Source: Pseudo-nitzschia pungens
Taxonomy: Eukaryota > Bacillariophyta > Bacillariophyceae > Bacillariales > Bacillariaceae
NCBI GenBank assembly: GCA_037355855.1
Contig: CM074758.1
Span: forward strand, 9,397,001-9,461,000
Direction: 5' to 3'
DNA length: 64,000 bases
The notes under the pieces: model-generated
Database searches by the model: none
Seen by the model: only the letters and a program-made list of their open reading frames with translations
Told to the model about the DNA's origin: nothing
Part shown: in pieces, positions 32,844 through 44,207 of the stretch
Layout of the letters: each line of letters opens with the position of its first letter
Numbering within the stretch: position 1 is the first letter of the stretch
Position numbers and translations under genes: made by a program

Positions 32844-33958
32844 ATGACGTCTACCAATAGAAGCGGTTCCGCTTCCCTTTCGATCATGCGGGGAGCCTTT
32901 TTGCTGCACAAGATCGCGGAGTTTGCAGTTTTTGCGGTGCTCGCAATTGCCACTACGACGATTGTTTCGGCGGTCTTCACGGGGGGAGCTAAGTCCGGAC
33001 CTTCCACCGTGGTGGATGCCTTTGCTCCGACCTGCAGCCGCACCCCCCTACGGCAGCATCCCCTCTTTCACAACACCGCAGCGACGAACCCAACCAGATC
33101 CCTCGCATCTCTCGGAGTCGCGTCTGCCTCGGCCTCGACCTCCACGATCCCGCGACTCGATCCGGCCGATCTGGAAACGCTCGAGTCGCAGGGATACGTG
33201 GTCGTCGAAAACTTTTTGCCCCCCGACTCGGAATGGAAGGACGCCCTCCGAAACGACGTCCTGCAGCTGAGGCAAAACGGCAAGTTCAAGATTGCCCGGA
33301 TCGGACAGGATTCGACCAACGCCCTGAACCAAGAAATCCGCGTCGCCGAGACGTGCTTTTTGGCCCGCAACAAAGCCCGAGCTGCGGGACGTTCCCAGTG
33401 CCGAGCGGGAGCGCCTCTACGACGTTCTGGACGCCCTGCCGGGAGGATCTGGAGGGAATCATGGGGGAGGGAAGCAAGCTCGACGCGGGACTCGCGGAAT
33501 TCCTGTACGCGTACTATCCGAAGGGAGGCTTTTACCGCCGGCACCGGGACGCCATTCCGGGATCGGCCAGTGTGCTCCGAGAGTACTCGCTGCTCCTGTA
33601 CCTGAACGAGGACTCGTACGACCCCGACACGGACGGAGGCCAGCTGCGGATCCACATGGATTCCGGGGGAGACTTTTTGCCGGCCGGGGAGGCACCGCTC
33701 TTCCAGGACGTGGACGCTCGCGGGGGGACCCTGGTGTTGTTCGAGTCGGACAAGTTCCCCCACGAGGTTCTGGACACGTCCCGGGAGCGGTTCGCGGTGG
33801 TGGGATGGTACAATCGGCCCGTGTCCCTGGGAGACCTGGCGGCCATCAACGACGCGAAAGCTTCCGGGGGCCAGGCCGATCCGATCCGGCTGGCCGGATT
33901 GGCCGTGGCTGCCGGCCTGGTGACGGTGGGGTTGATCAACATTCTGGCCTCGTCGTAA
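32844..33958 (+). CDS. 2OG-Fe(II) oxygenase, prolyl-4-hydroxylase-like, plastid-type leader (two +1 shifts)
   Basis: The ATG at 32844 gives a leader with a hydrophobic segment (residues 25-46) followed by VVDAFAPTC, an AFAP match to the plastid signal. The catalytic domain follows: ESQGYVVVENFLP, then YYPKGGFYRRHRD with the iron-binding His-x-Asp pair (HRD), LLLYLNED, GGQLRIH, and the distal FPHEVL His with Arg in RERFAVVGWY for 2-oxoglutarate. A C-terminal hydrophobic helix (LAGLAVAAGLVTVGLINIL) may anchor it. Such enzymes hydroxylate prolyl residues or related substrates using O2 and 2-oxoglutarate. The frame advances by +1 at about 33375 (AAC AAA, extra G, CCC GAG) and again at about 33440 (GCC CTG, extra C, CGG GAG). 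Length minus two bases is 371 codons, so all parts join cleanly. Confidence 0.8.
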
Positions 33959-33967
33959 GTCCCCGGT

Positions 33968-34037
33968 GGTTCGGTTCGGTTCGGTTCGGTTCGGTTCGGT
34001 TCGTTTGTTTTTGTTCGATCGATCGATCGATCGATCG
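33968..34037. repeat. (GGTTC)n and (GATC)n microsatellites
   Basis: About six GGTTC units (33968-34000) and five GATC units (34018-34037) just after the oxygenase stop codon, within its probable 3' UTR. Confidence 0.9.
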
Positions 34038-36989
34038 ACGGGAAGGCAGGCACTCGAGATGGATGCCAATGATGTTTAGTCGCTACGGGGAAGCGCAAGC
34101 GTAATCCACTCTTGATGGGCACGATGACAACCGAATCCATGGGAGTGCACCGCACTAGTAGTAGTACTATGAACAAACCAACGAAACAGCAAATGAGTTC
34201 CAGTGCGATTCCCAAAGCCCGGCCTACCAATTTCAATGCGAGAAGCATTCCATTCCATTAAATCCAATCCAATTCAAATCGAGTCGATGCAACTCGATTA
34301 TCTCCATCAGACAAAATAATCTTTGTTGCCATGATGTCGGAAATAGACTCTCAAGACTTTTGCCGCAAAAGTAAAACGAGGGACCAACAATGCAACGACG
34401 GTCCCGTTATTTGCACAAGATCCGTCAATCAAAAATTGTATACTATAAAATTAAAATAATTCGAGAAAAATTATGATTGCACAGAATAGTTTCTTGGATC
34501 AGTTCACAGTATTCAGTATTGAAGCGAACATGAAGAAGGGCTCACTCCTTTTTTTAGAGTAGAATAGGAACGAGTGATTGTGCTCCCATGTAGGCGAAGA
34601 AGTGGACTCCAACGCAGAAATCGATTTGGTACGTCCATAATACTTTATTACGGACGTGTAGTAATTTTTAAAAGTTCTAGGAAAGCTTACCAACGACGAA
34701 CTTGGTCAACAACTTTCCTCCCGGACCGATAGAGGGATACGGAATGCAAAACTATTCCGTACGTGTATTCGTATAGGACTTGGCAACCAAAAGAGACACC
34801 GCCGGCAACAACAACAAAGATCCTCTCATCATTCCTCTTGCGGAAGCCAACGCCAATTTCGAGCCTCTCTCCAGTACTATTTTCTTTTGTCGAAACCCTT
34901 TGGACACCGAACCGAGTCTCGAAACCCTCTCCGGAACTTTGCGAAGAATCACAGATCCTGCGGGGAACTTATTCCGGATGCTCTGCTAGTGCAGCTTCAT
35001 TTGTCCACGTGAACCACCACTACGGTAACTTATCTATGCACAGCTTTCCACGTTCCTACGATTCTTCCATCGGTCCTGCCATGCCATTCCCAATCGTGCT
35101 CAACCCAACTTGCTGCCGAGTTCCAAACCGCAACTCGATCCTCGACAAAGAGTGTCTCCCCCTCTTGCCGGCGGCGAGTCTCGGGATTTCCACCGGGACG
35201 ATTTCCATACGAATCATCACCATCGGTGATTTTGCTTCCTCTCTTGGACTTGTTTCGGTGGTGGTATTTCATCGGTCACTTCCCGAGCCCTGCGCGGAAA
35301 GCCGGTTTTTCTCCATCGAGCGCTGGGATCTCGATTGCTGGTTGTGACGACAGCTGCGTACGAGTACTATGCACCGTCGTAGGCGGATGTCAAATCCATC
35401 CAGAATTTGTCACGTGCTCGAGAATCCCCCGCAAAATAGAACTAGTACTAGCGTGCATCTTCCGGCCCTCCGGGCGGGAATGCTCCCCGGTTCCTCTGCT
35501 AGCTCTCAAACTCACTCCGTATGTTTCTTGCTTTCAATAGTACTACTAGTAGCAACAACATCGGTTGGGATGATTCTATTCGTATTGCCACCAATAGTTT
35601 TGCTTCCGAGGTGCAACTGGAAGCTTGGACCTAAGCCGTCCGAAAGAAAGAAGAAGTACGGTAGTAGTTTGGGGAAGAGTAATTGTAGGCCTGTTTGAGT
35701 TTGAAAAAGGAACAACAACAACAACAGCAACAACAAATTCAAAGTTCGCCTGGATAAGCTAGAAAAAGAAAAAGAGGTCGTCAGAAGTGGCCGAATTTCT
35801 TGAGGATCTGAACGACCCTACTAACTAAATCTTACTTCGTATGCAGATGTGGGCTTCATTGAGCTTGTTTCCTTCGGTCCCGGCCGTCCAACTACTAGCC
35901 GACCTTCCTTCTTCTTGACTCGCTCAGCTTCCCTCATGCTGTTTTAGTATAGTACAACTACTCCGACTATATGATTATGCTTTCCTTGTTACCTTTTGCT
36001 GTATCAATCTTTTGGTCTAAATAGCACTGAAGTCCCTTGCATACCGTACTGATTGTTGACTCTGTTATAATAATTCTTCTGAAAATATTGTAATAGTACA
36101 TGTGTAGTTGACCACTACCCTCCAATGACCGGTGCTTGCGAATGGTAAATCTTCTTTCGATGAATCGCGGAACGATCCGATGACGACCTTGGCAAAGCGC
36201 ATCGGCATCGAAAGTGCCGGACGTGGACTCCGTCCATCGAACGGAAACATGATTCCTTATTTCCGGGCCACGCTTTTTCAGTTCATCTACGGTATTCGCG
36301 TTCGTCGTTCGAGTGCGAACCGGCGTGAGACTTCTTTTCAAATCTCGAGGTTGTGCAAAGTCCATCTCTACAGATACGAAGCATAATAGTAGCAATACAT
36401 ACATACATACATTGTAAGGACGAACCAGCAGCGACCGAATGGGTTTGTTTCGACCGAAAGTCCCTTCTACTGCCTTTCGGGTAACGGATGGCTACCGAGA
36501 CACGCCAGCTTCCAACTTTCCGTACCGTTCCCCCGACTAAACACAACTCTGCGTCACATCCGACTCGACACTATTGTCTCCGATCGAAGGCCGTAATGAT
36601 GCCGTACCGTACAGTCGCAATTGCAATGCTGATTGTTGTGTTGCTACCGGTAAGTTACGTGTTTCTTTTCGTCGGTGGAATCTATTTCCCCTCCCAGATG
36701 TACCGTGCAGTGGATGCTGTTGTGTTTGCAGAGCAAGCAGAGCCTGGTGCAATCACACGACCATCCAATGATTGATTTTGTGGCAGAGCAAGCAGTGCCT
36801 GGTGCCGAAGAAACTAACTACGATGCAAAGATTCCTGCAAACGGCAACAGAGAACGCGCACAACGAGGAAACAATGGGTAGGGGGTGCTTAAATTTGGTT
36901 TCTATAGTAGAGAGTTTTTTTGTGGCTGGTTGTGATGTCATTCCATTCCATTTCGTTTCGTTAAATCCCATCGCTTTGTTTGGTTTCGT
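34038..36989. other. Long stretch without a supported gene
   Basis: Several frames of 60-190 codons exist but none has family motifs. The most protein-like are 34780-34989 plus (LIIPLAEANANFEPLSSTIF) and 36065-36250 minus (PALSMPMRFAKVVIGSFRDS). Both may be decayed or unrecognised exons. Confidence 0.4.
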
Positions 36990-37406
36990 TTAATCGACGT
37001 TGGCCATGGTCTCGTCCTTCTTTTCGCCCTTGTTTCCGGCCTTGGCTTCGAGCTTGGCCTTTCGGTCCTTATCGAGCTTGAGCTTGGTGATGACGAGCGA
37101 GGAGGCGGGGATTCCGACCGGAACGGTGGCTCCGTTGACCTTTTCCCGAGAGATGCGCTCGACGTGAACGACCCACTTCTTTCGGTAGACGGCGGTGACC
37201 TTTCCCTCGCGGGTCTTGTACATTCCTCGCGTGATCAAGACCTCGTCGTCCTTGCGGATGGGCATGGATCGGACTCCGTGTCGGGTCTGGAGCTCCTTGG
37301 AAAGGTTGGCGCTCATGAGCTTTCTTCGGGCCTCGGAGTGGGCGCCGAAGTGGGCCTTGCGGGACTTGCGTCGGGAGCTGGATACTGCGGTGTTGAATTT
37401 GGCCAT
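36990..37406 (-). CDS. RPL26: 60S ribosomal protein L26 (uL24)
   Basis: A 138-residue protein. The family start [20 protein letters not shown] sets the ATG at 37406; the frame stays open upstream into the leader, which I exclude. The KOW motif region [20 protein letters not shown] is followed by [20 protein letters not shown], both diagnostic of eukaryotic uL24. It sits at the rim of the peptide exit tunnel in the large subunit and contacts 5.8S/25S rRNA. Length is close to the usual 140-145. Lys/Glu-rich C terminus. It is divergently oriented to RPS3 with about 790 bp between the start codons. Confidence is high. Confidence 0.97.
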   Translation of the reverse strand: MAKFNTAVSSSRRKSRKAHFGAHSEARRKLMSANLSKELQTRHGVRSMPIRKDDEVLITRGMYKTREGKVTAVYRKKWVVHVERISREKVNGATVPVGIPASSLVITKLKLDKDRKAKLEAKAGNKGEKKDETMANVD

Positions 37407-38196
37407 TTTGGAATATTTGTTTGTTTGGTTTTCTGTTTTGTTTTTGTTCAAGTTTGTCTTGGTTGGGTTTTCTACTACAGATACCGGTAGGTGATCACTT
37501 CGAGTACGAAAGGTAGCTGGGGTCCTTGTCAATCAAGAGGTAATGATGGGTTGGACGCTATCGGTAATGAATCGGTAACCTTACCCTACGGAGCCTTTTT
37601 CGAGTCGGGCACACGGGCAAGAACGGCACGAACGGCGGAACGAGTTTCACGCACATATCGTACACCACCACGCAAACGAAACAAAACTCCAACTGAGATT
37701 GCGAGGAAAACAGTAAGTGGTAAAGATAACGAGAAACGACCAACAGCACGGTCTGTCCGTCATCGGTATGGAATGCTTTTACCTCGTCACTAAAACTAAT
37801 TGGAGCCGTAGAAATGTACGGTGAGTCCGTACGTTGGTCCCTTTGCGTTGTTCTGGTAGTACGTACTTTGTACGGCAAAGGCAACAGAGGTCTCTCCCAC
37901 CGCACAGCACGCACGGACGACACCAACCAGCGTTCACCTTGAAACTCCCTTAGCAATGGTTTGCTTCGAAACCTGCGACGAGTTCCAGCCCGTAAGATTA
38001 TCACCGGCAGCTAAGGTTAACTTACCTCATCCACATCCGCGTCCGCATCCGCCTCCGCGTCTTCCCTACTATCACGGCTTCCCTCGCAGTCCATCCCATC
38101 CCAGCCTCTTCGGTGCATCATCACTCAACGAAGCAACTAACTAACTAACCAACCAACTAGCTAAAGCTCAATCAAACCAAAAACTAGTATACAACG
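37407..38196. promoter_or_regulatory. Shared divergent promoter region RPL26/RPS3
   Basis: Two ribosomal-protein genes face away from each other across this 790-bp space, which has no supported gene. The RPL26 side is Asn/Lys-codon-rich leader; the RPS3 side has CCATCC and CGCATCC pyrimidine-rich tracts (38020-38110). Co-regulation through a bidirectional promoter is an inference. No specific factor site is assigned. Confidence 0.5.
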
Positions 38197-38991
38197 ATGA
38201 CAGGACTCGGAAACCGCCGCATGTCGTGCAAGCGCAAGTTCGTTGCCGACGGAGTCTTCTACGCCGAATTGAACGAATTGCTCATCGCCGAGTTGGCCGA
38301 GGATGGCTACGCCGGAGTCGAGCTCCGCGTCACTCCCCACCGCACGGAGATCATCATCCGAGCCACCCGAACCCAAAACGTTCTGGGAGAGAACGGACGC
38401 CGCATCCGCGAACTGACCTCCATCGTCCAGAAGCGATTCGGATTCGCCGATGGCGCCGTAGAATTGTACGCCGAGCGCGTCCAGAACCGCGGTCTCTGCG
38501 CCCAGGCCCAGGCCGAATCCCTCAAGTTCAAGCTCCTGGGAGGACTCGCCGTCCGACGCGCCTGCTACGGAGTCGTCCGATTCGTCATGGAGGCCTCCGC
38601 CAAGGGTTGCGAGGTCATTGTCACCGGAAAGCTCCGGGGACAGCGTGCCAAGGGAATGAAGTTCGGAGACGGTTACATGATCAAGACCGGACACGCCGGA
38701 CAAGTCTACACCGATACCGCCGTCAGACACGTCATGATGCGACAGGGAGTCATCGGAATCCGCGTCTCCATCATGCTGCCCCACGACCCCAAGGGACAGC
38801 TCGGACCCAAGATTCCCCTCGATGACGTCGTCACGATCCTGGAACCCAAGGAAGAGGTCGACCCCGCCGCCCTCTTGGCCGCGCAAGAAGCCCAGGACCA
38901 GGCCGATGCCCTGGCCGCCGCGCAAGCCCAAGCCCAGGCCGAGCTCGCCGCCCAGCAACAAGCCCAGGCCGAGGTTGCCGCCGTTTCCTGA
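38197..38991 (+). CDS. RPS3: 40S ribosomal protein S3 (uS3)
   Basis: A 264-residue protein with the complete eukaryotic uS3 fold: [18 protein letters not shown], the KH domain core [59 protein letters not shown] and [15 protein letters not shown]. It lies at the mRNA entry site of the small subunit. Animal homologues have about 243 residues; here the C terminus carries an Ala/Gln-rich extension ([20 protein letters not shown]) of about 40 residues in place of the usual Pro-rich tail. The short N terminus [14 protein letters not shown] differs from animal S3. Codon use is strongly C-biased, as expected for a highly expressed gene. Confidence 0.97.
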   Translation: MTGLGNRRMSCKRKFVADGVFYAELNELLIAELAEDGYAGVELRVTPHRTEIIIRATRTQNVLGENGRRIRELTSIVQKRFGFADGAVELYAERVQNRGLCAQAQAESLKFKLLGGLAVRRACYGVVRFVMEASAKGCEVIVTGKLRGQRAKGMKFGDGYMIKTGHAGQVYTDTAVRHVMMRQGVIGIRVSIMLPHDPKGQLGPKIPLDDVVTILEPKEEVDPAALLAAQEAQDQADALAAAQAQAQAELAAQQQAQAEVAAVS

Positions 38992-40322
38992 TGCCGGCCT
39001 CGGCATGTAAGCTTGCCTTGCCTTGCGGTGCCTCGACAAGGTAGACGGTAGACGACTACTAGTATTATAGAATGGTACTTTCATTGACTGCGTTACTGCT
39101 TTATTCGTGCTCGATGTACTGACGAGTGCCATGTACTTTGTAGATCGTTGTCTTTAATCTTTTTAACAAAACAACATTATTATTATCTCTGTTCTATCAA
39201 ACATACAAGCACACAATAGTACTGTACACAAAATCAAAATTTTCTGCACTTGTTCTCTTGTACACGTAAGTTAGTCGACATCAACATTAACTTCGCATCG
39301 AAACCGTGTTTCGTGACACGGGTATCGATCTTGTTTCTGCTCTACCCGTAAACTTACCGATGCATCCATCTCGTGCCACGCAATTCAAAATATTCTCCGT
39401 TGTCAATTGCATCGAATTTTACACAACTAGTACTTTTTGATTTTCGTTGCGGTGGTTCCTCCATCCCATCCAATAAAACGGTACCGGCTCGGGGCAGATC
39501 GATTCTTACTACTCGTGCAGCATTACCGGTACGTGAAGGACGGAATGCGTTGCGAAGTCTATACTATTGTGCTATTGATACTGAATTACTAGTAATGCTG
39601 TACACTCACTACGTGCACTCAGTTTCACCTGATCGATGTATAGTGAATGGTGCCAATGCAGCTACGGTACGTGTCACGTCGGCGACTATCGCAACACGAT
39701 TCCATTGTTTGGGCCACAAAAGTGTCGTTCCAATGCAACATTTTTGTCTCGTTTCGTTTCGTCTCGTTTCGTTTCGTCTCGTTCGATCGAATCTAGTGGC
39801 ACGGCATTGCATCGCGCCGACTTGCATTGAATTGAATTGAATAGTATTGCATTGAATTGAATTGCATCGTATTCGAGCGCGGTTCGTGGATCATGGATCG
39901 AGAAGAGACGAATGCAGCTGCGCGCTGTCCCTGCGAGTCCGCTTGTTTCACGGCCGACTGATTCGATGCGATGGTTGGTATCCGGCGATTGCCCCCGGGA
40001 TCATTTCGGATTCGAAAAGACAATGGATCCGGGTGGGTGCCTCCCGCGGAACCAATCATCGCACGTCTGCATGATTCCCACACGCTTGGCGTCTGCGCGT
40101 GTTCCCGCAGGCACGGAAGCCGCTCGGTCGATCGATCGATCGATCGGATCGATTGATCGATTGATTGATTGATTCGGACCTCTTATTCCAAGCCGAGTTT
40201 CAATTTTAGTTTTGGTTCGAGTTCGAGTTTTAATTCGAATTGGAATTTCGAATTGGAATCAATTCGAGTTTCAACATGCGTGGGTGCTTGGGATTGTGGG
40301 TATTGCAAGAGGAGGAGTGCCC
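38992..40322. other. Intergenic stretch with simple repeats
   Basis: TCGTTTCG repeats at 39751-39785, GAATT repeats at 39828-39865 and a GATC/GATT array at 40128-40174. No gene seen. Confidence 0.6.
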
Positions 40323-42425
40323 TCAGTAAACGACTCGCTGGAGCGCACTCCCGCGTTTCAGGCCGCCCTCAAAGTGGGCCATTTCGTCCCACGGAACAAA
40401 GTCCTCCACCGATTTGTCCAGGGTGTCTCGGGGGACAAAGGACGCCGCCGCTCGGAGGACCGAGGAGGCCGTCATGTACGGACGCTTGCGTTGCGCCTCG
40501 GACGGTTGGGCGCGGGTGTTGGAGTTGGTGTTGTTGGTTTTGGTGCCGCTTCCGACGACGACAACCTTGTCGCGGAGCTTGAGGACCCGGCGCTGAAAGG
40601 CGTCGCTCCCGGCCTCGCCGACAAAGAGATGAAAGGGCGCAGCGATTAGCTGGGTGCGGAGGGCATCCATGGTTTTGGGGCCGGCCCCCATCGCCTCGAG
40701 CCACGATTCCTCCTTCTCACAGTAGTCGATGAACGCCGAGAGGACCTCCCCACGGGTCGGCGGAACCCCGGAATCGTCCCCCCACAGCACGCGATCGGCG
40801 GCCGCAAAGGAGCAGGGATGGTTGACAAAGGCGCGACCGACCATGGCTCCCAGGACTCTTTTTTGATTCTCGTTTTCGTTTTCGTTTTGCGTTTCGTCGC
40901 GGCCCCGGACCACGTCCTCTACGCGATCCAGGTCGTTGATACCGCCGTTGGCCACAAAGCGCAGGTCCGGAAAGGCCTCCGCCAGCCGCGGAACGACTCC
41001 GGGGCGGAGTGGTGGCACGTCCCGGTTTCGGACGGTGGCTCTGCGGGCTCGCCAACGGGCCCGTTCCTGGGCTCGCTTGTGATCGATCTTGGTGCTATGA
41101 TTATTGTCGTTGTTGTTATTTTTGTTTTTGTTCGAGGGCGATCCCGGGACCCACAAGGTCTGGGACTTGTCGGTTTTGTTGCCGTCGTCGTTATTGTCCT
41201 CGTTGTCCTCCGCAAAGTCTCCCAGAAGCCCCAGGCGCGTGTGCACGTGGAACTTGGGAACGGCTCCTCCCGCCGACACAACGCGGACAAAGGCCGCCGC
41301 CTCGTCAAAGGCCTCGTCATCGTTCTTGGTTCGATCGAGCGTTGCGTCGAAGCTTCGGGCCTCCCGAATTCCCAGCCGGTGCTTGACGGTAACGGACGGA
41401 GGCGGATGCGAAAGACGAGGATGGCTGTCCCTGCAGTCAACGCTTTTCCACACGTTCTCGATGGACTCCTTCATGGACGCCACGGATCGGGCCACAACGT
41501 CCGGAGTTCCCATGAGGGCGCATCCTCCGGATCGGCCCCCCACGGCATTCGACGGACAGCCACAGTTGAGGTTGATGGAAGAGTACGTCGGTTCCGCGGA
41601 CTCGGCCCGTCCCCAGGCCGCTCCGATCGCCGCCGCCACTCCCAGGGCATCCGGATCGGTTCCCCCTAGCTGGAGGACCGTGGGGGAAGCGTCATTCTCT
41701 CGTTTCTTGAAGGTTGGGCTCCCGCCACCGCCATCGCCACCGTTGCTGCTGGCCAGGAGCTGGTGGAGCGTCGGCCAGCGATCTCCCGCCGCTCGGTACT
41801 CGAGGGAGGGATCGGCCAGCACCCTTTCCACGACCTCGGCAATCTCGTCCGGATCGGGGGTTGCTCGCGTGTATGGTTGTTGTTTTTGCTGGGTATTTTT
41901 ACTGGCAGCAGGCAGGTAGAGGTTCCGGGCCCTCCGATAGGCGGCACCGATCTGCGACGCCGGAATCATTTCCGTGTAGAGGTGCGTCCGGGACGAGAAC
42001 AAGCGGACAAAGGCCCGATAGTGCCGGTTCGTGTGGCCCATCATGGGTGCGACCGAAAAGTATTCGTCGTCCACGAATTTTCTGGGAGGAGGATGACCAT
42101 GTGTTGCATTAGGAGTTTCTTCGTTTGTCGAGGATTCTCCGTCATGGTCCTTGTTGCCAATTGCAGTTAGTGACAGACTACTCTTGCCGGTGGCTGTCGG
42201 ATCTCCGCTCAGGATCGTTCGAATCCCGTGGGATGAGGTTGGTATCGATTGCATTGCCTTGGATCCCAGACGGACATTGCTGCCACCAGCGTGTGGTTTT
42301 CGGAGATGTGGCGGTGAAAGACTCCGAACGAAACAGTGCCGATCACCGACGAGCAAGAAGGAGCAACAGGACGCAATGGCAACGACGACCATGCGCCCGG
42401 TTGCCCCTCTCAACGATGTCGCCAT
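40323..42425 (-). CDS. tRNA-dihydrouridine synthase, DusA-like
   Basis: An uninterrupted 700-residue protein. Residues 10-28 are hydrophobic and may form an organelle or secretory leader. The FMN-binding start YFSVAPMMGHTNRHYRAFVR (123-141) and TEMIPASQI match the DusA subfamily; the active-site block is INLNCGCPSNAVGGRSG (284-300) with the likely catalytic acid Cys302 in GCALM. Then come VTVKHRLGI (FMN contact), FHVHTRLGLLG, the phosphate-binding RFVANGGINDL, and AMVGRAFVNHPC. Dus enzymes reduce uridine in the tRNA D loop with NADPH and FMN. The protein is about twice bacterial size because of low-complexity insertions (171-245 and between HVHTR and the phosphate site), both away from the motifs. 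DusA-type proteins are bacterial or plastid in origin, so an organelle role is plausible. Confidence 0.88.
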   Translation of the reverse strand: MATSLRGATGRMVVVAIASCCSFLLVGDRHCFVRSLSPPHLRKPHAGGSNVRLGSKAMQSIPTSSHGIRTILSGDPTATGKSSLSLTAIGNKDHDGESSTNEETPNATHGHPPPRKFVDDEYFSVAPMMGHTNRHYRAFVRLFSSRTHLYTEMIPASQIGAAYRRARNLYLPAASKNTQQKQQPYTRATPDPDEIAEVVERVLADPSLEYRAAGDRWPTLHQLLASSNGGDGGGGSPTFKKRENDASPTVLQLGGTDPDALGVAAAIGAAWGRAESAEPTYSSINLNCGCPSNAVGGRSGGCALMGTPDVVARSVASMKESIENVWKSVDCRDSHPRLSHPPPSVTVKHRLGIREARSFDATLDRTKNDDEAFDEAAAFVRVVSAGGAVPKFHVHTRLGLLGDFAEDNEDNNDDGNKTDKSQTLWVPGSPSNKNKNNNNDNNHSTKIDHKRAQERARWRARRATVRNRDVPPLRPGVVPRLAEAFPDLRFVANGGINDLDRVEDVVRGRDETQNENENENQKRVLGAMVGRAFVNHPCSFAAADRVLWGDDSGVPPTRGEVLSAFIDYCEKEESWLEAMGAGPKTMDALRTQLIAAPFHLFVGEAGSDAFQRRVLKLRDKVVVVGSGTKTNNTNSNTRAQPSEAQRKRPYMTASSVLRAAASFVPRDTLDKSVEDFVPWDEMAHFEGGLKRGSALQRVVY

Positions 42426-43258
42426 GTGAGGACGACGAAGCTACGGTTCTTTGATAATGTGATATCTAGCGAGCTTGCAAACAGTGAGGACAACCGAGAA
42501 TCAAGACTTCGTGTACCTATCGGTGAGTAAACGATTTTTCTGAGCTTCGATTTTGATGATTGCATGGCATGTGAATGTTGTTCGGTTTACTTCGTGAAGG
42601 AAAAAGGAGTTGGTGAAGGAAGTACGTACTCGTATGTAACCTAACATCATTTCATAGGAAGGACGAGTAAGGACGCACGGTACTTTTGAAATGAATGAAC
42701 TCGAAAATCGACTTTTCAAAACATACTCGTGCGTTTATGATAGGATGGGCACGGTAACTCGCTCGTTTTGGTACGAAATTGTTTGCTTCGTCACAAACAC
42801 CACCTCCGACAGGTTCAAAAGGATTACCAAGTGCTTGCCTTACGTCAAATTTAACGGTTAGTGTTACTCGGTATTTTCCTCTTCGAAAGATACACATACC
42901 GTTGCCGCAAGATATATTTACGGTGTACTTTTTGTCATTTATTTTTAGGTTTAAGTAGCATACTTTGAAGTGAAGTGAACATGAGTAGGTAATTTGATCA
43001 CAAAAAGCATGTATTTGGCAAAATCCTGTTGTAAGCGAGCCGATTGGGATTTCCCAACGGCATTTAGTTCCAAACATACTTGTAATACCTTTTTGAAAAA
43101 CGATCCGTTGGACGGATTGATTGATTCATTCAGTTTTTATCCTACGTACGTGATGGGCAACGATCCAATCAATGCTATCCTACAAAAACATACAAATTTT
43201 GAATACAGTTGACGGAAAGAATGATTCTCTGACGAGAAAAAGAACACATCTATCTACC
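42426..43258. other. Intergenic stretch
   Basis: Nothing recognisable; promoter sides of two diverging genes. Confidence 0.5.
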
Positions 43259-43924
43259 ATGAGCAGCGAGCAACCAACTAGACGAAGACGACGAGCGAGG
43301 TCCCACGCTGTATTTCCTCCGTTTCGTGATCGATCGAAACGAGCAGCAGCACGGCTTTGCTTTGACCAAACCATGACATATGCAAAACGACGTGAAATGG
43401 CAAAGTCGATCGAGAAATTACGGGTCGAAACATTCAATCTTTCGATCATCGGCCAGGATGTAGAACTCGGTCCGGGGGCCGAAGATACGAGCACGGAGGA
43501 CTCTTCCCACGACGACGATGATGATGATGACGACTCGAGCCTCTGCGTTTCATTCTCTCCCAGTAATGCGTTTCTGCTCCAGGCCATGGAGGGAGCCACG
43601 GCAAAGGCCAAGACGGAAATCGAGGTGGCAAAAAAGCTGGCAATACTGGAAATCAATGCCGCGATTGAGAAATCCTACCTGGCGGTCGCCGAAGCGGACA
43701 GGCAGGCCGCGAGGCGCCAGGATCACAAAATGGGAATGCTGGTGGTGTTGTTCTTGCTCGTGTTCGCTTTGGGCAACAATCCCGCGCTGCAATCCCATGT
43801 CTCATCCACGGTTGGGATCGATGGGTTTCGGATGCCGGTCTTGTGGACATTAATCGATGTAGAAGAAAGAAGAAGTAACGAGCGGGACGACACTGATCTT
43901 TCGAGTCTGATCACAATTTTATGA
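43259..43924 (+). CDS. Small hypothetical protein with C-terminal membrane segment
   Basis: A 221-residue protein; the ATG at 43259 (CTACCATGA) is chosen over the non-ATG open stretch upstream. It has an Arg-rich N terminus (residues 8-14 nearly all Arg), a basic helix (24-57), a ten-residue Asp run near 85-92, and a long Ala/Glu/Lys amphipathic helix (105-157) leading into one hydrophobic segment GMLVVLFLLVFALG (159-172), followed by a 50-residue tail. The layout suggests a single-pass protein with a cytosolic coiled-coil stalk. I recognise no family. Confidence 0.65.
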   Translation: MSSEQPTRRRRRARSHAVFPPFRDRSKRAAARLCFDQTMTYAKRREMAKSIEKLRVETFNLSIIGQDVELGPGAEDTSTEDSSHDDDDDDDDSSLCVSFSPSNAFLLQAMEGATAKAKTEIEVAKKLAILEINAAIEKSYLAVAEADRQAARRQDHKMGMLVVLFLLVFALGNNPALQSHVSSTVGIDGFRMPVLWTLIDVEERRSNERDDTDLSSLITIL

Positions 43925-44207
43925 CGTAGATGACATTATGTAAATTTTGTATACTAATAATAATGCTACTATTAATCAATTTCATATTCTACAGCCTTCT
44001 CAAAACACGAAAGAAGAACATTATTTATTCGTGGTCTTCCACGAGCGGAGTGATCAACCGCATCGTGACGGGTGTACTATTTTGAGAGGAAATAAGAAAT
44101 GTTGAAGTGGAATATAGAATTCAAATTTATAGCGTCTATTGGTGGATCGATCCGGGGATGGAACGAACGGATGGATCCACTCCATTGTATACTTGTACTT
44201 GTACAGT
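43925..44207. other. Short convergent intergenic region
   Basis: AT-rich 3' region between convergent genes. No gene seen. Confidence 0.5.

Noticed and set aside
34763..35347. 194-codon plus-strand frame
   Set aside because: Ser/Pro/Leu-rich translation without motifs; a competing frame over the same bases looks equally plausible.
40818..41669. 283-codon plus-strand frame
   Set aside because: Antisense shadow of the DusA-like gene.
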